A stretch of DNA of 64,000 bases from Plasmodium malariae (GCF_900090045.1 NW_021638321.1:62001-126000), one strand, 5' to 3'. Shown: positions 1 to 14,251, counted from the first letter of the stretch. The notes: a model not told the origin generated them from the letters alone. Numbers and translations are program-made.

Positions 1-2900
1 GAAACATGAACAGTAGTTGTAATATATAAACATAATTATTAGTAAATTAACTAAAAATTCGTAGTAATAACTGTATGCTACATATCAAGGTTGTATTAAT
101 ATATAAATTATTATTTATATACTATGATACTTATATTGTGAAAAATGTAATAAATTATAAAAATAATATTTTTATATATCAATGTTATATCCATACAATA
201 TGATATTAAATGAATTATGTATTGCACTATAATCATAAATCAAATGGACTAAATGATAGTAATTTATACTTAACTATAATATCATATATTATACATTAAA
301 ATAATGTGGATAAATAATATTTATTGCATTATTAATAAAATTCCATGTAAAGACAAGTTCGTTCTATAATATAATTCGATTTAAAATTTACGTGTATTAG
401 TAATAGAATATAGGTAAAATTAAAATATATTTATATTGAAATAAATTATTTTATTATATTTTTCATCTATAATACCTTTTAAACATCCTTACATTATGAG
501 TATATATGAACAATCATAAATTGTAGTATGCTATGAAATGAACTATGAACTTCAATGGATAAGTGCTTTTTATTACAATATATATCATGCACATTACATT
601 GTACGTTTATACATATTGAAAGATATAAATTTTAACATATTATTTAATTTCATTAAAAAATGTTAAATAAGATTAAAATCATGTACAGTTTCAGCTTCAT
701 CCTTTGTTATTGTACATATATATATATATATATACTTTAAATACATTAGTGTATTTGATATGAAAATTTTACCTATTAACTATATTTTAATGTTAAATAT
801 TATTTTTTAAATAAATAAATTAATAATACTTATATGAAGAAATATTCAGTAAAATTTATGGGTATTTTTTAATTTTTTATTATTTTAAATTAAATGTCAT
901 GAAAAAACAATTGTACCATAAAATATATTTGAATAAATGTTAAAATAAAATAACGAGAAATACATCTACAACAAAAAAAAATACTTTATATATATATTTT
1001 AAAACATTTATTGTATATTTCTCCCAAAGTGCTTTCATATATTTCAGAAACTCTTATTTTCTTTTACTTTGCCACATAATCATCCACTATTACATGTTAA
1101 TTATGTATTAAGATTACCATATATAAAAAATATTCAAATTTTTTATTTTAATATATAATACCTTAAAAAATGATAAATTATTTTTATATTATTTCTTCAT
1201 ATATTACTATTAATTAAGGTATTTTTAGATGTAACTTGATAAAATTGAAAATATTAAAAGAAAAAAGAAGAATACAACAAAAGGTATGTATAAATGCAAA
1301 ATTAAAAATTAAACGTATATGAAAAAAAGAAATTTTTTATTACTTTTGATTGATGTAACATAATTATAATAAATTAAATAATTATGTGAATTAACTACTT
1401 ACAAAAAATTAGTACCAATTAATATATATATATATATTTTTATGTATATATTTTTTTTTTTTTTTTTTTAATAATTTTACATTCATTATAGACTTGTTTC
1501 AAACTAAGGATTAAAATTATAAATAATATATTTACATTATAACAGAATAAGCTACGTTGTTCAATATACTTTTAAATAGTCCTGTAATTCCATTAATAAA
1601 CTCATATAATAAAAAGAATTATAAAATAATACATGATCTTTTTTAGTTTTAATACTAAATAAATATTCATCAGTTATACTAAAACGATACTTACATACAT
1701 TTATCAAATTCATTAAAAACGAAAAAATAAATTAAATATTTTTAATATATTTATTCTAACATATGTATTAATTATTAAACTAATAACGTTATAATACTTC
1801 ATTACTTGTTGTATTATTTAGTGTAATATATTATTTTATTTACAATTAATTGTAATAATATTGTTTTTTATGGTACAGTTTTAATTTTTTTTAATTATTT
1901 TTAATGATATAGAATAATTTTTTGGTACACGTATATATAATAATTTTGCATATTTTCATTAAGTAGGCAATCTTTTTTTCATTAACTGATATTCCTAAAT
2001 ATACACTTTATTAAATAAAATATAATCCATATTTAATCAATCACATGCAAAAGTGGTAATAGATATAAACAGAAGAACATTATATGTATAGTAAATTATG
2101 CTATTTTAATAATATCCGTTGGTACAATACATATTATAAATAACTAATATATAGGTAATTAATATATATATATATAATATTAATTGCCATAAATACTTTT
2201 CAGTTGTTTGTACTTTATGCATCCATACAAATTATTTAGTATTATTTATTTATTATTGATTCTTTTCTATCTTCAGGGCATCCTAAATTTAAAAAATTGC
2301 TAACAAAATAGTTATATCATTATAATGCTTAAGATCAAACATAAATAACAAAATAAAAAAAAACATGCCATCAGCTCTATCAATGATTTGATATAAAGAC
2401 TATTTATTTTCAGAAAAAAAGAACAAAAAGTATTATTTATAGTAACACTAATAATAGAATTTATATGTTGTGCATTTAAAAAAAAAGGGTATATATATAT
2501 ATACATATACTAATCGTAAACATAAATTTAATATCATTTATTAATGTTACTTATATGTATTTTTGTATTTTTAACAATTTGGATTTTACTTTATATGGGG
2601 AATATGAATTTTATATTCGAATGTATATTTAACTCTAACATAATATTAAATTATTATTAATATATATCAGATATTTTATTTAACGTAAAAGAAGATAATA
2701 ATCATATAAAATAAATATTAATGTATTAAACTATTTTATTGTACAATTATGAATTCTAATATAAATGATAATTTTATAATTACTCTTTATTGATGTATAT
2801 TAATTTAAAATTTTCTGATAGATAAATAAAAAGATATATATTTTTATTTTACTTTCGTATTTTTATTTACAGCTCTCTAAAGTACTAATGTATATTCGCA
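1..2900. other. AT-rich 5' flank of STP1 copy 1, no gene seen
   Basis: I see no convincing coding sequence here. The DNA is very AT-rich with a run of about 19 T at 1451-1469. From about 300 onward it is a diverged copy of 36.1-38.6 kb, which suggests retained upstream regulatory DNA of STP1. The short minus-strand open frame at 2312-2506 is low-complexity and is not convincing as a gene. Confidence 0.6.
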
Positions 2901-5455
2901 ATGGACAAATGCTTACCCACGGTAATATTCATTGTTTTTTAATATTCTTAAATTTTTCGTGTAAATTTTCGTTACCATAATATAACTGATAAGACAAACA
3001 TTAAAATTTGTGCTTAAACAATTCCTAACAAATCTTTTGAATTTAGTATCCAAGGGTTTATGGTGATACTGTTTTTAGATATAAATGGGAACCACGTTTT
3101 ACAAAAGTTGTAAATGATATTGGGAACAATATTAAGGACATTATTACTAAGAACGATAAAGAAGCACTAAGGAATAATTGTCTATATTTGGCTAGATATC
3201 TAATTGTCAATAAGACTCCTCCAGATTATTACATATTACAAAAAGAAATATGGGAAAAGGCATTAAATGTATGGTTAAGTCCTTATTATGAAAAGCTAGA
3301 TAAACTAGGAGGATGCCCTTTGATTATGGACGAAAAACATTTAGAAATTTTAAAATTAAAATATGAAGTAGATGATTTCTGTAAAAAAAGAAATACCGAT
3401 CTGACAGATATAAAACGGTTGAAGCAAAGACCTCAATCTGATGAGAGTTATTCAAGTAAATGTGAAGAATATAATACATGGATTGAAGAAAGAAATGAGC
3501 ATTTTATGACAAAAAAAAACCTTATTGAATTGTGTTACGATAGAAACCAAACAGAAAAAGATACAAAAAAGATTTGCAACATAATGGATCCTCAAACTTT
3601 TAAAAAACAGCTTAACTGCACGCCCTCCCATCCAGTACCACCTGGTCAAGTTCTAGCTGAAACAAAAAACAAGAGTTCATCTGAAGGCGAAAAAAAAATT
3701 GAAAGTAAATTTACAACTCAAGATATAAACCAACAAGTTGTACCAGATGTGCTAGAAACTGCAGCTCAACCTAGATCCCAACATGATGAGCATAGTGCTC
3801 CCGAAAAAGATATTGAAAACGAACCTACAACTCTATCCCCAGGAACAGCTCCATCTGAAGCATTATCAACAAAAACAGAAAATACGCACGCTAAATGTGT
3901 AAAATCTCCCCAAGCTGAATTATCAGAACCTAAATGTTTTGTTTCTTTAGATTCAGAAAAATCTCCTGATTCTACACCACTACATACAAAACCTGATGTC
4001 TCCAGAAAAACCCAGGACTTTCAAATTGTTTCTTTTCCTTCTGCAAGGTCAAATGTTGCTACAGATTTACCTGCGGTCACTGTGCAGTCTAAAATTCCAA
4101 GTATAACTTATACTAATTAATTCTCCGTTTTAGAAGTAATTACATTATATATACATTTAAAATACAATTATAGGTCAACCACCAAATCGAACTATTGTAC
4201 GCGTACCAACTATTTTAACAAGCCTTGTAACTATTATTATACTTTCTCTGTTTATTAAAGTAAAATAAATATAAAAGTTTAATTATATGAAAAACATTCG
4301 ATTACTGTAATAATTTAATATATGAATCTATTATTTCTTTTTTTTATATTCTAGTACACTTTAAAAGGAATATTTAAAAAAAAAAAAAAGATAAAAAGAA
4401 GACAAGCGAAATTTCTGAAAATACTAACATCTTCTTATTCTTGCGCAAAAAACGAATTTGTAAAACATAATAAGATGGAATATCCATTATATGATGATGA
4501 AGAGATCACAAAAAAAATAAAAATACTTGAACATAACAAGAATAATAATATAAACGCATCAAAGCAAAACAAACGTAGATACAAAACTATCATAGAAGTA
4601 CATATTCAAATACTCGAAGAATACAGAAATGAAGAATGGGAGTACATAAAAGGAGAATTTATAGAAATATGCTTAGAATTGTTAACAAAAGGGGAACACA
4701 ATACATACCCTTATTTGACTAATGACAAACTCATAATGGGAAATACAAAAAGTATTAATCAAAAAGGAAAACAAAAAATATTATGGAATAAATGGATAGA
4801 AAAACATCAAAATCTTGCTGACAAATTGAAAAAGGAACATTGGTTTAATAATTTAAAAAATGATTGGAAAAGAGAACTAGCTAACTTAAAAAAAAGAGAA
4901 GAATTAAAAAATGATCCTGATGAAATTCAAAATATTCCATTTTCACAAGGAGAAAAATATATATGGAGACAGTGGATATCGGAGAAGTGTATAATTATTA
5001 AGCAATATATTGAACAGGACTTATTTAACTATTTAACTGATGAACTCCAGATTATACCAGATGATTATGATAATGAAAAAATTAAAGATTCTTTGCCATT
5101 AATTAATATAGGAGAATTATCGAACAAAGAAGACTGCCAAGAATTATATAAATATATAAAAAAAAAATTATTAACAAAACTGTGTATCCTCGTTCTTATG
5201 TCAGTATTAGAAGAATGCAAAAAAGAGCAGGACATTGAAGAAAATGAATCACATTTTGATAATTACATAATTGAATTTAAGGAAAAAGAAAATTCAGATA
5301 GTAAAAAAGAGTTTATACAAAACTTAAGTGACATTAACCGAAATGTTTTGGGAAATATGGAAAATCCTGATTATACAACAGACGATAGCTTTAGGAAAGA
5401 GTTAGAAAATTGGATAATAGAAGATAATACAAATACAAATTCTATGGAAAAGTAG
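2901..5455 (+). CDS. STP1: STP1 protein, copy 1 (complete, four exons)
   Basis: Predicted exons are 2901-2921, 3047-4100, 4174-4259 and 4355-5455. All introns are GT..AG (125, 73 and 95 nt) and the joined frame gives 753 residues. The tiny first exon encodes MDKCLPT, typical of STP1. Residues 8-200 form the conserved N-terminal domain with cysteines and a KLKYEVDDFC motif near residue 110. Residues 205-350 are Pro/Ser/Thr-rich and probably variable. One membrane helix lies at about 371-386 (exon 3). Exon 4 (388-753) is a charged cytoplasmic region with a YDDEE motif and a Trp-rich C-terminal domain (LWNKW, WFNNLKNDW, IWRQW). STP1 is the subtelomeric transmembrane protein family related to SURFIN through its cysteine-rich and Trp-rich parts. 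The role is inferred to be variant display at the infected-cell or merozoite surface. No disabling change is seen. The second copy has the same exon design. Confidence 0.92.
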
Positions 5456-8400
5456 AATACTGCAGACAAATACTACTGAATTATGTAAAAATACATTTTA
5501 AAAATTTATAATATACATTCTTAATATATAAGGATATTAATTTTACGTAAGCATTTAGCCTATATGAATCTTATTTCATAAATTTTATGAATCACTACGG
5601 AAGCAATGAAAAGAATAATTTGAAAAAATACTTAATAAAAGAAAGAGAAGCGAACATGAAATATGAAGATTGAAATGAAGATGCATAAAATATATTTCAA
5701 TTATATATACTATTTTTTATTTCTTTAAGATTATCAATATGAAATTTATATTAATACTTGATTAAATATAAGTAACAATGAATATATATATATATATGTA
5801 AAAATTAAAATTATATTAATGTATTCCAAAAATATTAAACTTGTAGGAAAAAAAAAAAAGCAAAAACATTAATTTTGAAATACTTTTTTTTAATTTATAC
5901 ATCATAATTACTTATATTTTTATAATTCTATGTTATTTCATTATTTCTATTTATATGGTTATTTCCATATTTAGAATGATGCTTATTTGTATCCTTCAAA
6001 AAATTCCTATCAATTAATCGTTTAAGGATTTAATTAATATGAAAAAAAATTTAATAAAAAAAAACAGATATACGTTAAAACACATGAAAGCGTAGTGAAA
6101 ACATATATATAATTCATATAATTTAATATATTATAAAAAAACCATATGTTATATACATAATGAAATACTTCTAGGTCATTATGATTTAATAGATAATCTC
6201 ATAATAAACGTTTTCATTTATAGTAAGTTTGTAACCCTTTATTTGTTATATATCAATATATTTTTATTTAATTATATATATCTTATCACAAAGAAAAAAT
6301 CATATTTAAATGTACTGTCCCTTAATAAAGAATTCAATTTTTTTATACAACAAATAGTGTAACTTAAATGAAAAATCATTATACATATTTATAGATATTT
6401 ATGATATTCATGTATCTTTTTTGATTGTATAACTTTTATAATTATAAATTTAAAAAATCATTGAACTAATTAAAATGACTAAAATGTAATAATAATGAAA
6501 TTATTCTGAATACATAGTTTTTTATATTAACTTGTATTTTATATTCTCTTTTAAAACAAATGTAAACAATTAAATAAAAAATATTCTTATATATTTTTTT
6601 ACATTAATATCTATATTATTATTTAGTAACTTTTTTGTAAAATAAAAGAAATAAAAGTTAAATATAAAAAAATGTATAAATTAAACAGTATTAAATTGTT
6701 GAATTTCAGCATTTTTCTAAAGCCAAAAGGATATTAAAGAAAACATAAATATTTTATAGTAAACTTAAAAAATATGATATATTTTTATTTTTCCCTTTCA
6801 ATTAAATGCCTCATTGAATTTTTATAATGTTATATTAATAAAAAATTTTCAATGACATTCTTTTTACATTTTAAAGAAAATTTATTAATTTGGACTTTTA
6901 TCTTTAAATTTGTTTTTGATTTTTTGTAATTACTTAATTATATTTTTCTTTTTTCTATTTAGCTAATAAGATTAATGGTTATTATTTTTTAAATTATCTA
7001 TCTATATATTAATATTTATAAAAATAACTACTACTAGATTTATCTGTGAAAATATAAAAACCATTTTATATATGTAACAATTTTTAACGGATATCATATA
7101 CCAAAATAATAGGTAGATTACAGATTATTTTTTACTGTTTCATATTATGTAAATCCCATAATAATATCACTTTATTTATGAATTTTACAATATCATTAAT
7201 TCATAAATAATATTAATAAATAAAATGGCAAAAAATATATTAATCCGAATTAATTATAATTATTACCATAGGTTAATACAATGCTGAATGAAATATATAT
7301 ACGTCATTGTATCGTAATAACCTTATAATACATAAAACAAATATATTATTACATATTAATAACATATTATTAGGAAAATAATTATTTTTAGATAATTATA
7401 TTAGCATTGTCTTTGTTCCAACAATTTTGAATAAATTCAATAGAGTTTATATTTTTTCTTTTTGTTTTACCAGAAGTAAATATATAATTCTTTTAATGTA
7501 TATACTTTTAATTTATATGAGATTCATTCCATTAGATATTTTTATACATTATCATAAAATATAAATATTACATGCATAATTTATTCATACAAATTATACA
7601 TTACCACAATAATAAATATTTATGTTTTCTTTTATATTTTATTTTTTATATATGATATGGTAATTAATAAATTTTTTAATATAACTTTAGTCTATTAAAT
7701 CTATAGTGATTATACTAGAATTATATTGAATATTAAAGATAATAATAGAATATTGGCAAACATAAACCTACAAATGTAGTTATTAATTAATATTAATCTC
7801 ATAACAGCACAACAGTAATTCTTTGGAATTTATTAGGCATTTTGACAACAGAACTACTTTATTAAACGAAACTCATATATGAGAATAGAAAAAAGATATA
7901 TTATTGTTATAAATATAAAAATAAAATAACATAGGATATCTTACGTAAAATAAATTTAAAAAATATTTATTTTAACAATTATAATAATAACCTTTCTATA
8001 TTAATTGCTACTTTGTTCATAAAGTAAAAGAGAAATCATTCTACGTATATACTAATAACAAAAACAATTTTTGTTTTTATGTAATTTTATATTTTTTTTA
8101 AATATATTTAATTATATGTTAAATATATTAGTACAATTAAAATATAATAATATACGATTTATATATTTTACTAAATGTATGATCTTAAGATATTTTACAA
8201 TAATATGATATATAAAAAAAAAAAAAAATAATTTATTATTATTCTCTGAGATCTTTTAAATATACGTTTATATATAGTACAACATATAAGACACATAATA
8301 AAGATAAATAAAATAGCAGTGAAATAAGTGAAATTGAAAAATTTTATGATATTTCTTTTATCAATTATTTTACTATATTGGGTAGGTAGAACAAAAGCCA

Positions 8401-9487
8401 TAAATTTATTTTTTAATTGGGCTTGTCATATTTTGTCTGTAAATATAAATTTTAGTTAATATATTAATTTATATTTTTTATTAGTCACATGTATAAATAA
8501 AATTCACTAATATATTTTACTAAAAGCTTTTGGTATAAAATTTTTTTTTTTTTTTATTTAATTTATAATTTTAATTAATCTACCTTGTAATAATATGTAA
8601 TTTTTGTTTATATAATTGTTATATTTGAAATATAATCATATATATCATACTAAATCAAATGTTATAAAGATTAAACTGAAACTTTAGCTTCTTGTGTAAT
8701 AGTATGAAAAAAAATAAGAGATTGCTTTAAATAATATGATAATGTTTATCTCTAGAATAATATATTCATACTTAAAATATTATTTTTAAGCGAGATATTT
8801 TTAATTTAACGAAATAGTACTTATTTTAATGTATTATAAACCTATTTAACTTGAATTTATTTTTCATTTATGAAAAATTATAATTTCACTAAAAATCACG
8901 AAATTGAGATTCCTAAAGAGCTTATATATTATTATAAGATATTTTTAATATTAACTGAAATAATTTGAAACGTGCCATTCTAACACTAAAATAAAAATAA
9001 AAGAGAAAATTCTATACCTATAAAATAAATAATATTTATCTATTTATAGTATTTTAAAAGGTAAAAAAAGATTTTTAATTAGATACTCGAATATAATTGG
9101 CAATTTATATGAGAGTACTCTAAAGTTAATTAATTTTTTTCTATAGCATATAAGTACATTTATATATTTTTCACACGAATAAAAATTAAAGAAAAGTATA
9201 TACATTACTATAACTGTATTCTAGATATAATAAAGAAATTATGTTTTTCAAATTATAATGTTTACAATTAAAGCTTTTATATTGTACTATACAAACTATA
9301 CATCTTTATATTAATTTTAACCAAAAATTAAAGTGGTGATTTTATTAAGAATTGTTTTTTTAAATTCTATATATGACAAAAAGGAACGAATCTCATTTAA
9401 ACATAAAGCGTAACATATTTTCACTTAGATAAATATCAATATGACGTTAATTTAACTTTTGCTGTTTCATTCACTTATACTTGTACA
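5456..9487. other. AT-rich spacer between STP1 and pir, copy 1
   Basis: Four kilobases of very AT-rich DNA collinear with 41241-45331. Apart from a weak minus-strand reading frame at 8195-8401, listed separately, I see no gene, RNA gene or ordered repeat. Confidence 0.55.
8195..8401 (-). pseudogene. Possible membrane-protein remnant, frame shared with 44010-44285
   Basis: A 68-codon minus-strand open frame. It contains a hydrophobic stretch (about residues 26-46, with TAILFIFIMCLICC) followed by a basic tail (YKRIFKRSQR). The corresponding place in the second block (44010-44285) is open in the same frame and aligns residue by residue through NF-YFT, the hydrophobic stretch and a basic RY-RRII tail. 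Such a frame match between diverged copies suggests former coding sequence for a membrane segment. No start context, partner exon or family could be identified, and AT-rich DNA readily gives hydrophobic open frames by chance. Confidence 0.3.
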
Positions 9488-10652
9488 ATGGCGCCCAACA
9501 TTCCATAGGGAAATATAAGATTTATTTTTTTGTTATAATATTTATATATATGACAATATTTCATTAATTAGTTCTTATATAAATGAAATATATATTTTTA
9601 TTTATTAAAGATTTTACCAGCATATATTATTAGTATGAGAAGTATTTTTTATTATATTTTTTTTTTTTTTAGAATAATTCCGTGGAATTATAACTTCAGT
9701 ATAAAAGGGAATATGAGGGGGTTTGTTAAAATATTAAGAGTGGTGGTATAAGTCCTGGGCAATATTGTTCTAATACTAAATATAATTCTTTAGATATTCC
9801 TAATACTAATTTTACTACATTATGTCAACAGATTGGTAGATATTTAATTGAAACTAAGGATAAATATTATTCTGATAATCTCAAACGTCGTAAATACTTG
9901 AATTACCTGATAAATTCAGAATAAAAAAATAAAAAGAATAATAGTTACATTTTGTTTAACCCCTTTAGAGATGTTTCGTCTAAATTAGATAATATATTCA
10001 TACAAGAAATAAAAGAAATTGATACTGAATCTTTAACAAAGCTTGAATAAATATACGGTTATTATGAAGATTTTAGCAAATTTAATGATAAAAAACAGGA
10101 TTCTGGTGATATAATTTGTGGTAATATTAAGAAATGTTATAACCTTTACAAGAATAATTGTAAAAAACATCAAAAATGTAGTTAAAATGCTTTTTGCGTG
10201 GATTTAATCAATTGTAAAAAAGTATTTGATAATAAAATTCACATGGTAACTCCTTGTACTGGTTTACCACATATTTATCACTTATACAAATAGAATATAT
10301 ATTTGCTGTCGGTTTATCCAGAGCTATCGTATTACTAGCATCATTCTCTTTATTTTTTCTATATAAAGTTAAAAAATTATAGTAAATAACGTGAATATTC
10401 TAATACAATGAGTATACCCATTTTCACAAAAATTTACAGGCACAAAACATTAATATATTTAGGTATATATACATGTTTTGTTTCATATAGTTTACTTTAT
10501 TGAAATCATACTTATATAATAGCTTAGTTATGAAAAAAATAGTTTAATTTAAAGAAAAAAGAGAATCCTTACTAAATATATATTAAGTATTAGATAGAAA
10601 ATTTAAAGGAAGTTCTTATAGTATAGGATATCAACCACAATGTGATCCTTGA
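9488..10652 (+). pseudogene. pir: pir pseudogene, copy 1 (heavily decayed)
   Basis: The three-exon pir layout is still recognisable. Exon 1 starts at 9488 but hits TAG after six codons. Exon 2 (about 9673-10367) keeps PIR landmarks: IGRYLIET, KRRKYLNYLIN, IKKCYNLY, CTGLPHI and a final LYKV before the donor. Exon 3 (10491-10652) keeps FTLLKS, a basic stretch and a GYQPQ ending. Exon 2 contains several in-frame stops (for example after YLINSE, after LTKLE and within the membrane segment) and shifts of frame. Exon 3 contains at least two stops. PIR proteins form the largest variant family of Plasmodium subtelomeres and are trafficked to the infected cell surface. This copy cannot make one. The homologous copy at 45332 is much better preserved. 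Confidence 0.85.
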
Positions 10653-11699
10653 TATAAGAACTACAGTTTATATTATTTGCAATACAAAATCTAATACTCA
10701 GTGGTGCAAAAGTTACATATAATAGGATATTTCTTAATAAATGATATAAAAAAAATTAGAAATGTATACAAGCGCATAAAAATTAAAAAAAATAACACAG
10801 CAATTATTCAAACAAAGGGTTAACATAAATACAGTACTACTGTTTGAGTCAGTAGAAAAAGGTCCACTTATATATGAATTTTTCTTTAGAATGAAAAACA
10901 CTTAATTTTAAAACATAAATATATAGCACAAGACTGTAAAATAAATAATGATTTTATTACACATTAATATATAGAACTGTTTATTAAATTTGTATTAAAA
11001 TAAGAAGAGATGAAACAGGAGCTTTAAAAAAAACACAAGTAATATTATTATCCAAATTAAAAAATAAAATTCATAAAATAAAAACATTATTCAAAAATTC
11101 AAAAGAATAAATATATATTATTTATAACTTTAAAGGTTTATTATCATTTATGTGCTTGCCGATAAACAGAATTAAAAATTTAAAATATGTAAAAATTATA
11201 GTATTGTTGTTTTTGTATGGTATTTATTCTATGTAACATTGTAAAAATGTTATTTATATATGTAGTTAAGAGATATTTATTCTACTCACTCTCTAATTTA
11301 TATAGAAAAACTCTTAATATTTAGTTTATAATTCATATATATGTTCTTCTAAAGCACTATAATTAATTGTCTTTTTCTCTTCTAATAGTTTTATACATAT
11401 AACATCCGAAGTAGTAAGAAAATCTTCTTATGAAAAATAACAAACATATATAAATTTATTACATAACTATAAAATTTTATCTAATGTATATTATAAAATA
11501 ACAAATCGTATATACATTTCTATATTGCATTTTTATTTGCTATATGCCAAGAAAAAAATACAACAGTTATTTCCATAAAAGTAATAGCAAGTAACATTAT
11601 AATACCTAAATAATTAGAATAGTTGAAAAAAAATTCTTTTATTATTCAGGTTTCTAATATAATTCTACTATTTTGAACTCCATGGAACTCATATATACA
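10653..11699. other. AT-rich spacer downstream of pir copy 1
   Basis: No gene recognised. The segment is collinear with about 46500-47580 in the second block, with scattered matching stretches such as AGTATTGTTGTTTTTG near 11199 and a related one near 47066. Confidence 0.5.
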
Positions 11700-11714
11700 T
11701 TATTATACATATTA

Positions 11715-12042
11715 CATTTTAAAAAATCAGACTCTTTTTTTGCTGCATGTAAAAACTTCAGATGCATTTCTAATAAACAAATTATATATTTCAGAATTGG
11801 AATTAATATTAATTATTCTGCATAACTATATGATATCTTGTATTTTACCATATATCTGTAATTTTGTTACTAATTTAGGTATGGAAATGATCAGATTACT
11901 CATAATATCACATTCAAAATAATAAAACAAAAATATTTTTCATTGAAATTATTTCATGTTATTTTAAACATTAGCACGTTCGTATTAAAAGGATAAACGA
12001 AAATATATTTGAAATAAGGAGATAATTAATTTTATGTTTCAT
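11715..12042 (-). pseudogene. Exported-protein gene remnant (leader exon and debris)
   Basis: On the minus strand, an ATG at 12042 opens a leader-like exon beginning MKHKINYLL and continuing FSFILLIRTC before a stop. This matches the spacing and hydrophobic pattern of the 29-codon leader exons of the two-exon exported-protein genes nearby. Below it, about 11735-11870, a frame with few stops reads IININSNSEIYNLFIRN and ends near a KKRV motif. The second block has related sequence (about 47650-47906), including a YG-IQ motif in the same frame. I cannot name the family and no intact second exon remains. Confidence 0.4.
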
Positions 12043-12173
12043 AATAATAATTTATAGTAATCATAAATTTAATTCGGAAAAAAGAATTTAGCATACGTTT
12101 CCAGATTATAATAAATATAAAAATACTATATAGTTTATAATATTTATTTAATCATAGATTTTAATTTTACTAC

Positions 12174-12189
12174 ATATATATATATATTA

Positions 12190-12220
<31 letters not shown>
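12174..12220. repeat. (AT)n microsatellite
   Basis: Nearly uninterrupted alternating AT of about 47 bp with two TAT breaks. This is common in Plasmodium intergenic DNA. It has no counterpart in the collinear region of the second block, so it arose or was lost after duplication. Confidence 0.8.
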
Positions 12221-13370
12221 CATTTTGTACATCATTATGTATATAACTAAAAAAATTATAAAAATATTATTGTGACATTTTGTTCCTAATTTATTTATGT
12301 AATGTCATTTTGCAATGTTTTTAACATAATTAATCTATATAAACTATTTACTCAGCTCACTTACAAATTCAACATACTTTTAATAATTTATTTTCTATAA
12401 AAAAATAATTTCAGTAACAAACGAATTGCTTTCATTTAAATAATAAAATATAGGATTTATAAAAATAAAAATTTTGTTAAAGATTAAAATTTTTTTTCTT
12501 ATAACATATATTTTTTTTTAATATATTAATTAAAATATATTTCATTTTCTTAAAATAATGAAGTTCATTTTTTTCTATTTATAAATTAATTATATACTTA
12601 TAGCATACATAATCTTATTAAATAAAATAAAATAGTAACTTGGACAAAATTAAAATATTATTCCTCATTACCAAGGGAATATTACTTTATAAGAATATTA
12701 TTTTATTATACAATTCTAATTCCCTACGTACACCGTTAAAGAAACAAAATCAAACTTCTTACAAAATTTATTAATAATTATTTTTATGTTATGCCATATT
12801 TCTAATAAAAATTATTTATATAACAAATATTATGTTTATATTGGAGTAAAATATATAGAAATCATTGTAACATAATATATATATTACTTTACATTAAATA
12901 CAAAAAAAAAATATTAATTTTTAATGTAAAGTTCATCATATAATTTCTTAAGTATGTCTACAGATAATTATATTATTCTTCTAGAATATAAAATACAATA
13001 CAAGTACTTTTCGTTTAAAACGGAAATTCTAACACTTCTTCATTAATATTATATATTAATTTTAACTCACATATATATGTTTCTTATAAGAATCTAATTA
13101 TATACAGAAATGCATATATTACATGATGTTATTTTATTTTGTTTCAACAATAATTTATAATAAAAAATCACAATCATTAATGCATTCAAATTTACCAACA
13201 AAGAACATAATTTGTGAGTATTAATTATAAGGATTACGTTCTAAACCCATGTACATTAATAAAATTATAGAAACAATATATATGTTTATTAAGTATATAA
13301 AATAAAGATATTACATATATCGTTTCATATAAATAAGTCATATAAAAAAACATGTTTCATGTTATGCACT
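12221..13370. other. AT-rich spacer, no gene seen
   Basis: No coding frame, RNA gene or repeat that I can support. It lies between the decayed leader exon at 12.0 kb and the 3' end of the minus-strand fam-l-like gene. Confidence 0.5.
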
Positions 13371-14251
13371 TTACTCATACATCGCCTTAATTCTGTTATA
13401 TTTTTCATTATTTCTTAAAATTTTAGGAATTACTATTACAAGCATAACAACTAATATAATGATAATTGTGCTAAATGCTATTAAAAAAAAATGATATTTT
13501 GCCTGACCTAAACATGTTTCTACAGCTGACCACACATTACTTATAATTGATAAATCTTTAATCGCTTCTCCTGCTTTTTCTAATAGCTCAAATCCTTGTA
13601 ATATGGGTAAACCTATTCCCAACAAGAAGAAAAGTAAAAATATGGCACTTCCAAATCTGTAACTTTTAAATTTTATTTTTTTAAAGATATATCTCTAATT
13701 CTCCTCCTTTTTTCTAGAAAAGCATCATAATCTTTTTTTCTTATTAATTTTTTTTCAAAATGAAAATGTTTTCCATCAAATATTCCATTATTGTAATCTA
13801 TAATTTCTGTATAGTACTGAGCTTTATTTAATAAACTTTTGTTGGATTTCGTGTTTTTTTCTTTATTCCATTTTTTATTATTAGTTATATATTTATTTTC
13901 TTCTTTATCATTATTTGGAAAAAATTCGTTTAAATATATGTTATTTGAATCTTTATCCTTTTTGCATTTTGCTAGTAATCGATAATTCCTTTTGTCTAAT
14001 ATTCTACACTGCAAAAAATTCTCACCTACAAATTTGTTAAAAGTTAACTAAAAAACAACATTATTATTCAAATGAACAAATATTTTAATTGTAAAAAACT
14101 ATATTAATAAAAAAAAAACACAAAAATTATGTATAATACAATAACATAACTAATGTTATCATACCCCATCATGGTTAAAAGAGAAAATCCTCTTTGCAAA
14201 AGTAAAAGTAGTTATTATAATAAATAAGATTGGATTAATTTTTAGTTCCAT
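13371..14251 (-). pseudogene. fam-l-like exported protein, single frameshift
   Basis: Two exons on the minus strand. Exon 1 (14251-14165) is 29 codons with a hydrophobic leader (FIIITTFTF). A 117-nt GT..AG intron follows. Exon 2 (14047-13371) starts LTFNKF, carries a PEXEL-like RLLAK at residues 52-56, then the fam-l signature YYTEIIDYNNGIFDGKHF and FEKK--RKKDY-AFLEK-RRI. The frame is lost at about 13674-13680, where seven A (minus strand) stop translation after LKK. The next frame continues immediately with KFKSYRFG, a first membrane segment (FLLFFLLGIGLP) and a second one ending VIVIPK. About 254 residues were originally encoded. Either a one-base loss in a homopolymer has killed the gene, or this is an assembly error; sequence alone cannot decide. 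Fam-l proteins are predicted exported membrane proteins of unknown function. Confidence 0.8.

Larger units (their letters stand above)
300..12045. repeat. STP1-pir segmental duplication, copy 1
   Basis: This block matches 36100-47906 in the same order and orientation. Anchors at near-constant spacing are the STP1 start (2901 and 38645, offset 35744), pir exon 1 (9488 and 45332, offset 35844), pir exon 3 (10491 and 46325, offset 35834), and an AATAATAAAAC stretch near 11920 and 47783. Non-coding DNA also aligns by eye, for example a CCACTATTACA stretch near 1084 and 36910 and a GACTATTTATTTTCAG stretch near 2398 and 38199. The copies differ by many substitutions and small indels, so the duplication is not recent. 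The left edge is uncertain and may lie outside the window. Confidence 0.8.

Noticed and set aside
3051..3062. GGGTTTA next to the STP1 exon 2 start, like a Plasmodium telomere repeat
   Set aside because: It is a single unit inside coding sequence, also seen in the second STP1 copy. No tandem telomere repeats occur in the window.
11740..11922. A 60-codon plus-strand frame
   Set aside because: It is opposite the minus-strand remnant and lacks any family feature.
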